The position numbers and the translations under genes are program-made. The notes under the pieces are model-generated. The model did no database searches, was not told where the DNA came from, and saw only the letters and a list, made by a program, of their open reading frames with translations. Of a stretch of DNA of 14,279 nucleotides, positions 8,245 to 14,008 are shown one piece after another. Each line of letters begins with the position of its first letter. Position 1 is the first letter of the stretch. Source of the stretch: Saprospiraceae bacterium (GTDB lineage Bacteria > Bacteroidota > Bacteroidia > Chitinophagales > Saprospiraceae); the NCBI GenBank assembly GCA_020630355.1, contig JAHDBO010000024.1, positions 1 to 14,279 on the forward strand, in the 5' to 3' direction.

Positions 8245-8986
8245 TATAGTTCAAAATTTTATTCAGTCCCAGCAAGACTAAATTTTGGTTGACAAATATC
8301 TTAGTTTTCAGATTCTTTTCAAAAAAATCTGAATCCCCGCCGGTTAAGACAACGTTAAGGTTGGCAAAAAGCCCTTGATAGAACCGAATAAAACCTTCTA
8401 CTTCGAGCAGAGCGCCTTGCTGTGCACCCGTCCTAATGGCTGTTTCGGTACTATAACCCCAATCTTTATCCAAACGCTGCCTTTCGATTTTTGGCAATCT
8501 TGCTGTGAAATGATGCATTGCTTTCAATCTCATCTCTATACCTGGAGCAATATTTCCGCCTAAATAGGTTCCTGATGCATTTAGCAACTCATAAGTAATG
8601 CAGGTCCCTGCATCAATCACGAGTACATTCTCATCAGGAAAAAGGTCTTGCGCACCTACGACTGCTGCTATCCTATCTTTTCCTAGTGTTTCAGGCGTCG
8701 AATAATCAATGTTGATGGGCAGCGCCGTTTGGGGCGACAAATTTAGGTAAAAAAAATGGTCAGATAGATAGTCCTCCAAATCATTATTGCGTTTCGCAGT
8801 TGATGATAAGATGACTTTTGATGGAAAAAAGGTGTGTTTTTTTAAAAAGGAACTTAAAATTTGTGGAGAAATAGGCGCAAATATCTCTTTTAGAATCAAT
8901 TTGTCCTTTTGGAAAACACCTATCTTCACACGGGTGTTTCCAATATCAATAGCTAAGTTTAATCCTTTTTTAGAGGACATTGTCAT
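8225..8986 (-). CDS. coaX: Type III pantothenate kinase
   Basis: Catalyses ATP-dependent phosphorylation of pantothenate, the first step of coenzyme A synthesis, in the cytoplasm. Type III kinases use the ASKHA fold, and its motifs are all present: the phosphate-binding D14-I-G-N-T at the N-terminus, G102-K-D-R with the following A-A-V-V-G-A (substrate region), D125-A-G-T (second phosphate motif), G143-G-N-I-A-P-G, and the adenosine-side T215-G-G-D. At 253 residues the length is typical. The start could be 8986 or the ATG two codons later at 8980; neither has a strong Shine-Dalgarno sequence, as is usual in Bacteroidota. Its 3' end overlaps the outer-membrane protein gene by 20 bases, indicating coupled translation. 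A dyad at 9002-9038 lies just upstream of the start, between coaX and the response-regulator gene. Confidence 0.96.
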   Translation of the reverse strand: MTMSSKKGLNLAIDIGNTRVKIGVFQKDKLILKEIFAPISPQILSSFLKKHTFFPSKVILSSTAKRNNDLEDYLSDHFFYLNLSPQTALPINIDYSTPETLGKDRIAAVVGAQDLFPDENVLVIDAGTCITYELLNASGTYLGGNIAPGIEMRLKAMHHFTARLPKIERQRLDKDWGYSTETAIRTGAQQGALLEVEGFIRFYQGLFANLNVVLTGGDSDFFEKNLKTKIFVNQNLVLLGLNKILNYNAQLEN

Positions 8987-9001
8987 CGTTGTATATAATG
9001 A

Positions 9002-9038
9002 CGAACGGGTAATATTACGCTATGATACCACCCGTTCG
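9002..9038 (-). promoter_or_regulatory. Hairpin between the response-regulator gene and coaX
   Basis: A perfect 9-base inverted repeat, CGAACGGGT (9002-9010) with ACCCGTTCG (9030-9038), encloses 19 bases that themselves contain GTAATATTAC-type symmetry. It begins 14 bases past the response-regulator stop and ends 15 bases before the coaX ATG. No T-run follows on the minus strand, so it is a poor intrinsic terminator. It could be a weak terminator, a 5'-leader structure near the coaX ribosome-binding region, or a protein-binding site. Confidence 0.45.
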
Positions 9039-9052
9039 CCAATCAGATTATT

Positions 9053-9775
9053 TTATGCCTTTTCTTCTTCCTTCACCAACAACTGGAAACCGTTGCCGTG
9101 GATATTGACGATTTCAATGTTTTCATCTCGCTTCAGGTATTTTCTCAGCTTGGTGACGAAAACGTCCATACTTCTCGCTGTGAAGTAAGTATCCTCTCCC
9201 CAGATTTTGGTAAGTGCTTCAGAGCGTGGCAGAATATCATTTTTATACACGCAAAACATGCGTAGCAATTGTGATTCTTTGGGAGAAAGCTTTGCTTCTT
9301 CTTTCTCTTCCCCGTCTTGAAAAGTCAGAATCCTTAACGGATAATTGAAGTGGTACTTACCGATTTCAAACTCTTTTCGCTCGTCTTCTTCTTTGACGAC
9401 AGTGTTTTGGCTGCGCTTCAGTACGGCTTGGATACGGTACAACAATTCCTCCGAGCTGAACGGTTTTGTGATATAATCATCGGCTCCTATTTTGAAACCC
9501 TGCAATACATCATCTTTCAACGTCTTTGCCGTCAAGAATATAATAGGTGTTGTAGTATCTTTTTCTCGAATTTCTTTTGCCAATGTGAAGCCATCTTTCT
9601 TAGGCATCATCACATCAAAAATACATAAATCAAATTCTCCTTTGTTGTATTTTTCCAAACCTTCTTGACCATCTTTAGCAAGTGTTACATGAAAGCCATG
9701 CATCTCTAAATAAGAGCGTAGTACATCGCCAAAATTCTGGTCATCTTCCGCTAATAAAATCTTCGTATCAGACAT
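9053..9775 (-). CDS. rprY: OmpR/PhoB-family response regulator (RprY-like)
   Basis: DNA-binding response regulator of 240 residues, the partner of the sensor kinase encoded just upstream. The N-terminal receiver (residues 1-120) shows the acidic pair D11-D12, the phosphoacceptor D54 in FDVMMP, T82 in LTAK and the invariant K104 in TKPFS. The C-terminal roughly 100 residues form an OmpR-type winged helix (LSPKESQLLRMFC, then RSMDVFVTKLRKYLK as the recognition-helix region, and the NIHGNGFQL wing). It follows the kinase gene after 60 bases on the same strand, so co-transcription is likely. The name rprY rests on resemblance to the Bacteroides RprXY system recalled from memory and is less certain than the family. 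Target genes are unknown; the divergent secreted PDZ gene and the downstream envelope genes are natural candidates. Confidence 0.93.
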   Translation of the reverse strand: MSDTKILLAEDDQNFGDVLRSYLEMHGFHVTLAKDGQEGLEKYNKGEFDLCIFDVMMPKKDGFTLAKEIREKDTTTPIIFLTAKTLKDDVLQGFKIGADDYITKPFSSEELLYRIQAVLKRSQNTVVKEEDERKEFEIGKYHFNYPLRILTFQDGEEKEEAKLSPKESQLLRMFCVYKNDILPRSEALTKIWGEDTYFTARSMDVFVTKLRKYLKRDENIEIVNIHGNGFQLLVKEEEKA

Positions 9776-9835
9776 AATCTATGTTTTTTAAAGTTGGAGG
9801 TTCTTATTATAATAATAAAGTCAATCGGAGAGGAA

Positions 9836-11359
9836 TTAGTTGTCTTGTCTATGAGGTAAGAACAAAATAAATTCACTCCCTTTCCCTAATTCGCTCTTGA
9901 CATCTATTTGTCCGTTATGAGCTGTCATAATGGCTTTTACATAACTGAGTCCTAAACCAAACCCTTTCACATCATGTAAATTGCCTGTATGCACTCGATA
10001 AAATTTATCAAAAATATGTTTGCGAGCCTCTTTATTCATTCCTATCCCATTATCCTTGACACTTATCTGGATACCATTAGGCATATCTTTGGTAGTGACC
10101 GTGATAATTGGTTTTTCTGGTGTGTATTTATTGGCGTTGTCTAAGAGATTGTTCACCACATTAGATATATGAGTCAAATCTCCTTGTATGTTCACGTTTT
10201 GCGCTTCTAGCAATGCGGTAGCTTCTCCTCCTTTTTGTTCTACTTGAAGGTTAATATTCCTGACCGCATTGGTAATGATTTGGTTCATGTCCAAATCAGT
10301 GTACTTTAGTTGGAAATCCTTTTTATCCAATAGTGCTATCTGTAGAACCTTCTCCACTTGACGATTCATACGGCGATTTTCTTGCTTGATAATACCTGCA
10401 AATCGCTCAATTTTTTGTTTTTGGTCGATAATCATCGGGCTAGTAATAGAATCCGCTGCCAAAGAAATCGTGGCAATCGGAGTCTTGAACTCGTGCGTCA
10501 TGTTATTGATGAAATCGGATTTTATTTTGGATAATTTTTTCTGACGGATAATTTCCCTCACTGTGTAAATGAAACAGAATAAGATGATTCCTGTAAAAAG
10601 CAATCCACTCAAGAAAGTCCACATCACCGTACTCCAAACATAACCCGTTCTTCCTGGGAAATAAAATTTCAAATAACCAGGGTCCGCTGCCGATTGTCTG
10701 AAAATAGCTAGCTCATATCGGCTATTGTACAAAGGATCTACATTCGATAAATTATCATTTTCACCTAGAGAAACTGGCGTAATATTGGGACTATCATCTA
10801 AAACTAAATATTGCCCATTTTTAATAATAAAATCCCTCTTTTGAATGGAGAGCACTCCATATTCAAAATCCAAGTCTAGTCCAATCCCCTTCATCGCACT
10901 CTTTACCTGCCCGTCTAAATAGCCAACTGGGATACGTTCGCTTAAAGAAAGTAGCTGCCCGCTTTGACGTTCTGCGATAATCCTTTTTTTGATACGCATT
11001 TTGCGCTCTGACTCACAATTCAGACAACTGCAAGACTGACCGTAATTATGCAAGCCCTCTGCTTTGGATAAGTGTTCAGAAAGCGCCTCTTCAGATAAGA
11101 TTGTCCTTTCTTTCTCCTCAAAGTATTGATAGGTTGAATCTGCAAAGATGCCTTCATCCGTTGCCATACTCATCGCAGCATCTTGATCCATTCGTTCCAA
11201 CTTACTTGTCACGCTATTCAACACATAAGTCACCGATTTATCGAACTGCTCATCTGCTAAATCCAAGGCAGACTTAATCCAAAATGCTTGCAGAGCAATG
11301 ATGCCTATCAAAGCCACGCTCATCAACCCAACAATGCCCCAGATTACCTGTTTACCCAT
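9836..11359 (-). CDS. rprX: Membrane sensor histidine kinase (RprX-like)
   Basis: Sensor kinase of 507 residues that autophosphorylates and passes phosphate to the adjacent response regulator. Two membrane segments, about 6-28 and 243-266, frame a periplasmic domain of about 215 residues. The cytoplasmic part has the HisKA H-box with H289-E-F-K-T-P, then the ATPase domain: N-box around N408 in LLDNANKY, G1 box D436-N-G-I-G440, an F-box region (FDKFYRV), and G2 box G466-F-G-L-G-L. All catalytic motifs are intact. The periplasmic domain carries C110-x-C112-x-x-C115, an unusual cysteine cluster that might bind metal or respond to redox state (inference). The gene heads its transcript and diverges from the secreted protein gene at 11580, with 220 bases between the two starts. 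No perfect TAnnTTTG box facing this way was found. The kinase call is firm; the rprX name is tentative. Confidence 0.93.
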   Translation of the reverse strand: MGKQVIWGIVGLMSVALIGIIALQAFWIKSALDLADEQFDKSVTYVLNSVTSKLERMDQDAAMSMATDEGIFADSTYQYFEEKERTILSEEALSEHLSKAEGLHNYGQSCSCLNCESERKMRIKKRIIAERQSGQLLSLSERIPVGYLDGQVKSAMKGIGLDLDFEYGVLSIQKRDFIIKNGQYLVLDDSPNITPVSLGENDNLSNVDPLYNSRYELAIFRQSAADPGYLKFYFPGRTGYVWSTVMWTFLSGLLFTGIILFCFIYTVREIIRQKKLSKIKSDFINNMTHEFKTPIATISLAADSITSPMIIDQKQKIERFAGIIKQENRRMNRQVEKVLQIALLDKKDFQLKYTDLDMNQIITNAVRNINLQVEQKGGEATALLEAQNVNIQGDLTHISNVVNNLLDNANKYTPEKPIITVTTKDMPNGIQISVKDNGIGMNKEARKHIFDKFYRVHTGNLHDVKGFGLGLSYVKAIMTAHNGQIDVKSELGKGSEFILFLPHRQDN

Positions 11360-11482
11360 TCAAAATAAAATATTGTGCGAAGAAGAACATTTAATATACG
11401 TTAAAATACATTTGGTTATACAATTAATCAATTATTGCTCATTTTTCAACAAAGCCTTTAACTGTTCCTTAACTTTTTGTTA

Positions 11483-11514
11483 ATTGTATAGTTTAAAGGT
11501 TAATTTTAGCTTTG
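11483..11514 (+). promoter_or_regulatory. Candidate Bacteroidota promoter for the KE-rich/PDZ gene
   Basis: TAGCTTTG at 11507-11514 matches the Bacteroidota -7 consensus TAnnTTTG exactly. ATTG at 11483-11486 sits 20 bases upstream, near the expected -33 position (consensus TTTG/TTG). Transcription would start around 11520, giving a leader of about 60 bases before the ATG at 11580. The whole divergent region 11360-11579 is AT-rich; nothing else in it was recognised. Confidence 0.5.
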
Positions 11515-11579
11515 TCAAGCACTTATGATTTTGCCCTTTAAAAAAACATCCTCAATCTTTAACTTTTAAGTCATCTATC

Positions 11580-12347
11580 ATGGATTTAACAAGAAACTAC
11601 ATCATTACGTTTATTTGTTTTTCTTTTTGCTTGCTTTTCTTTTCTGGCAATGCCTTTGCTCAAGAAAAAACTACCAAAAAGATGCTTATCATCAAAAAAA
11701 CGGTAGATAAAGACGGAAATGAAACTATTGAGCGTATAGAAAAAGAAGGAAATGAAGTAGAAGACATCGACAAAATGATTGAGGAATATGTAGGGGACGA
11801 TGTAAAAGTCAATATCGAATCTGATGATAAGGAAGGAAAAATGTCTCCTAGGCAAGTTCGGATTATCAAAAAAGAGCTTATCAGTGAAAACGGGGAGAAA
11901 ACGATTGATGTGGATGTTCAGGTTGAGGATGAGGCTTCCATACAGAAAGAAGAAGTAGAGGAGGAAATCATCATTAGAAAAGAAAAAACAACTAAAGGGA
12001 AGAACGAGTGGATTCAAAAAGATGGCAAAGTTATTATTTTGGATGATAATGATGATGTGAAAATTTTGAAGAAGGGAGACAAGACTATTATTAAAAAAGA
12101 GCGGATTATCATCAAAGAAGGCAAGGAAGTGAGTGAAGAGGAAATCGAAAAAATGGTTGAAGAGCTTCTCGAAGAAGAGGGTATCGATGCGAAAGAAGGG
12201 ACGCATAAAACGATTATCATCAAAGAAGGAAACCTAGAAGATGCCGAAATCAAAAAACGCTTAGAACGAGAAGGTATTCAACTGAAAGAATCAGCGAAAG
12301 GAAAAGAAAAAAAGAAGGTCATTATCAAAAAAAAAATCGAAAAATAA
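11580..12347 (+). CDS. Secreted Lys/Glu-rich protein; probable 5' part of a frameshifted PDZ gene
   Basis: This 255-residue frame begins with a clear signal peptide (residues 1-27, hydrophobic core ICFSFCLLFF, cleavage near AFA-Q). The rest is a highly charged Lys/Glu/Asp region with recurring short beta-like strings such as LIIKK, VRIIKK, TIIKKE, TIIIKEG and VIIKKK. Two helical segments are related to each other (VEDIDKMIEEY and SEEEIEKMVEELLEEE). No known catalytic domain is visible. The frame stops at 12345-12347, just after a run of ten A (12327-12336). The next frame (PDZ domains, T9SS tail) lacks a start region and a signal peptide of its own and is open back to 12209, so this frame is probably the first part of one gene of about 602 codons. 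It may still yield a short secreted product if the shift is inefficient. It is divergent from the sensor-kinase gene. Confidence 0.8.
   Translation: MDLTRNYIITFICFSFCLLFFSGNAFAQEKTTKKMLIIKKTVDKDGNETIERIEKEGNEVEDIDKMIEEYVGDDVKVNIESDDKEGKMSPRQVRIIKKELISENGEKTIDVDVQVEDEASIQKEEVEEEIIIRKEKTTKGKNEWIQKDGKVIILDDNDDVKILKKGDKTIIKKERIIIKEGKEVSEEEIEKMVEELLEEEGIDAKEGTHKTIIIKEGNLEDAEIKKRLEREGIQLKESAKGKEKKKVIIKKKIEK
12327..12336 (+). other. A10 homopolymer: likely -1 frameshift or slippage site
   Basis: Ten consecutive A residues lie in the short stretch where both the KE-rich frame and the PDZ frame are open (12209-12344). In the upstream frame the run contains a correctly phased A-AAA-AAA slippery heptamer (12329-12335). 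A -1 step, or one extra A in RNA or DNA, joins the frames so that the product continues through SGDARPTLGVYM into the first PDZ domain. A small stem AGCG-GTGA-CGCT with a GNRA-type loop (12347-12358) begins 11 bases after the heptamer. A sequencing indel would give the same picture. Confidence 0.6.
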
Positions 12348-12379
12348 GCGGTGACGCTCGTCCTACGCTCGGTGTTTAC

Positions 12380-13387
12380 ATGAATGTCAGTCGTACTGGA
12401 AAAGGAGCGCTCCTCTCTGGGGTCATCAAGAAAAGTGCCGCAGAAAAAGCAGGTTTATTGAAAGGTGACATCATTTTAGAGGTGAATGGACAGGAGGTCA
12501 TCGACCACAAACACCTTTCTGATATTATTCAAAACAAGGCGGTAGGCGATAAAATAAAGTTGGAAATCCTTAGAGGTTCTAATCAATTAGAGCTAGAAGC
12601 GGTTTTGCAACAAGGAAGAGCCGTCAGGCAGTTCCACACATTCGGCAAAGGAGATAAAAAGCCCAGTTGGATGCGAGAATGGGAAAACAAATGCGATGAA
12701 GCGGCCAGTAAGCCTGCTAAATGCCGTACAATCAAAGTGGATATTGTCCCTTGGCTAGGCGTCGAGATTGAGAACTTTGAGAAAACGGGCGGTATCATCA
12801 TTACTAAAGTATTTGAAGAAACGGCTGCCGAGGATATGGGATTGAAAAAAGGGGACATTATAGAGACGGTCAATCGGGTGGATTTAAATAACATTGACGA
12901 ACTCATTGCTTTTATCCAAAAACAGACCATCAACAGAAAACTCAAAATCAATATTTCCCGTCAAGGAAAAAAAGAAAAAGTAAAGGGTAGATTAGGACAA
13001 CGTGAAAAAAGGAGCGTGGTCTGGGAGGATTGTAACAAAGAAGAGCTACTCAAAAAAGCTCAAAATCTAGCGCAGCAAAAGCAAAGCGAAAAGCAAGCTG
13101 CCCTAGGAAAAACAAGAGATTTAAAATTACAATCTTTTGACCTTTTCCCGAATCCAACCGCAGGAAATTTCAAACTGAAATTTGATTCTCAAAGAGCAAG
13201 TCCTATTGAAATCACCATTGTGGACATCACTGGGAAAACCATTTACAGGGAATTTATCCAAGATTTCATTGGTAGCTATCACGAAGAAATCGCCATCGAA
13301 GACAATCCTAGTGGAACGTATATTTTGCAGATCACCCAGGATGGACAGGTTTTCAACCAAAAAATCATTCTGAATCGAAATTTTTAA
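12380..13387 (+). CDS. Double-PDZ protein with T9SS sorting domain; probable 3' part of the KE-rich gene
   Basis: From the first ATG this frame gives 335 residues: PDZ 1 (about 1-76, AGLLKGDIILEVNG core), a Cys-containing linker, PDZ 2 (about 123-205, with WLGVEI and MGLKKGDIIETVN), a Lys/Gln-rich helix, and a T9SS type A sorting domain (about 251-335, FPNPTAGNF start, QKIILNRNF end). There is no protease domain, so it resembles a peptide-binding adaptor rather than an HtrA enzyme. T9SS cargo needs an N-terminal signal peptide, which this frame lacks, and the ATG falls inside PDZ 1, after the conserved RPTLGVY strand encoded at 12359-12379. No ribosome-binding site is evident. The frame is open upstream to 12209 and overlaps the end of the KE-rich gene, so the ATG is probably internal to a single longer gene joined at the A10 run. 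If instead the indel is real and unsuppressed, this part is a pseudogene remnant. Confidence 0.82.
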   Translation: MNVSRTGKGALLSGVIKKSAAEKAGLLKGDIILEVNGQEVIDHKHLSDIIQNKAVGDKIKLEILRGSNQLELEAVLQQGRAVRQFHTFGKGDKKPSWMREWENKCDEAASKPAKCRTIKVDIVPWLGVEIENFEKTGGIIITKVFEETAAEDMGLKKGDIIETVNRVDLNNIDELIAFIQKQTINRKLKINISRQGKKEKVKGRLGQREKRSVVWEDCNKEELLKKAQNLAQQKQSEKQAALGKTRDLKLQSFDLFPNPTAGNFKLKFDSQRASPIEITIVDITGKTIYREFIQDFIGSYHEEIAIEDNPSGTYILQITQDGQVFNQKIILNRNF

Positions 13388-13409
13388 AAAAAAATCACAC
13401 CCACACACC

Positions 13410-13451
13410 AAAAGCACTTTGCCCTGCATCTATCAGGCAAAGTGCTTTTTT
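13410..13451 (+). terminator. Rho-independent terminator after the PDZ gene
   Basis: The inverted repeat AAAAGCACTTTGCC (13410-13423) with GGCAAAGTGCTTTT (13436-13449) has a 12-base loop and a T-run (13446-13451). It starts 22 bases past the PDZ-frame stop, separating that gene from gcvH. Confidence 0.9.
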
Positions 13452-13497
13452 CGGGCGTCCAGTTTCTCAAAAAGAGGGTGCATAAAAAGGGCTAGTT

Positions 13498-13519
13498 TCA
13501 TCTTATGTAAGATGATTTT
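13498..13519 (+). promoter_or_regulatory. Perfect 8-base dyad with following T-run upstream of gcvH
   Basis: TCATCTTA-TG-TAAGATGA (13498-13515) is followed by TTTTT. The dyad is short, AT-rich and has only a 2-base centre, so it is a weak terminator candidate. Its place about 95 bases before the gcvH start would equally suit an operator site. Confidence 0.35.
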
Positions 13520-13537
13520 TACACATACAATGAAAAT

Positions 13538-13572
13538 TTTGTAGGCGTACATCGAAAAAAAAATTATTTTTG
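13538..13572 (+). promoter_or_regulatory. Candidate promoter for gcvH
   Basis: TATTTTTG (13565-13572) matches the TAnnTTTG -7 box. TTTG at 13538-13541 could serve as the -33 element, though the 23-base spacing is slightly long. The gene starts 40 bases downstream. The rest of the 13452-13611 gap shows only the dyad at 13498. Confidence 0.4.
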
Positions 13573-13611
13573 AGCCAGTTCCATTACCACAAAACAAATT
13601 ATTGAATTCGT

Positions 13612-14007
13612 ATGGAGTTTATAGAAGGCTTAAAATATTCAAAAGAGCATGAATGGCTTCGCATTGAAGAAGGCAATATTGCTTATATCGGCATCACCGA
13701 TTTTGCACAACAGGAGCTAGGAGAGTTGGTTTATGTAGAGGTGGATACTGTTGGCGAAAGTATTGATAAAGATGACGTTTTTGGTACAGTAGAAGCGGTA
13801 AAGACCACTTCGGAATTGTTCATGCCAGTGAGCGGGACAATACTTGCATTCAATCCTGAACTGGATGAAAACGAAGGAGATAATCCTGGGCTCATCAATG
13901 AATCTCCTTATGGAGATGGTTGGATTGTAAAAATTGAAATCAGCGATTTATCTGAGCTAGAGGAGATGATGGATATGGAAAGTTACAAATCCCTAGTGGG
14001 TGCCTAA
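13612..14007 (+). CDS. gcvH: Glycine cleavage system H protein
   Basis: Small lipoyl-carrier protein of the glycine cleavage complex. Its lipoyl-lysine arm shuttles the aminomethyl group and electrons between the P, T and L proteins in the cytoplasm. The hallmark lipoylation segment is FGTVEAVKTTSELFMPVSG with K64 as the lipoyl lysine. Also typical are the N-terminal YSKEHEWL, the IGITDFAQQELGELVYVEV strand and the later GWIVKIEI. At 131 residues it has normal length and an intact frame. The upstream terminator and candidate promoter make it the first gene of its transcript. The VanZ-family frame starts within a base of its stop codon, so the two are likely co-transcribed. None of the other glycine cleavage genes lie in this window. 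Confidence 0.97.
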   Translation: MEFIEGLKYSKEHEWLRIEEGNIAYIGITDFAQQELGELVYVEVDTVGESIDKDDVFGTVEAVKTTSELFMPVSGTILAFNPELDENEGDNPGLINESPYGDGWIVKIEISDLSELEEMMDMESYKSLVGA

Positions 14008-14008
14008 C

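Noticed and set aside
8787..9188. A 133-codon plus-strand frame across the coaX 5' end and the response-regulator 3' end
   Set aside because: It overlaps two well-supported minus-strand genes and a hairpin, and its translation shows no recognisable motif or signal.
9804..9818. TTATTAT-A-ATAATAA dyad in the kinase/regulator spacer
   Set aside because: It is a short pure A/T palindrome, easily expected by chance in an AT-rich spacer, with no adjoining promoter box or T-run.
11586..12206. A 206-codon open frame antisense to the KE-rich gene
   Set aside because: It arises because A/G-rich sense codons give stop-free Phe/Leu/Ile-rich antisense reading. Its composition is low-complexity, and the sense strand has the signal peptide and promoter.
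12347..12380. Independent translation start for the PDZ frame with its own ribosome-binding site
   Set aside because: The ATG at 12380 lies inside the PDZ fold, no purine-rich site precedes it at a suitable distance, and the product would lack the signal peptide needed for T9SS export.
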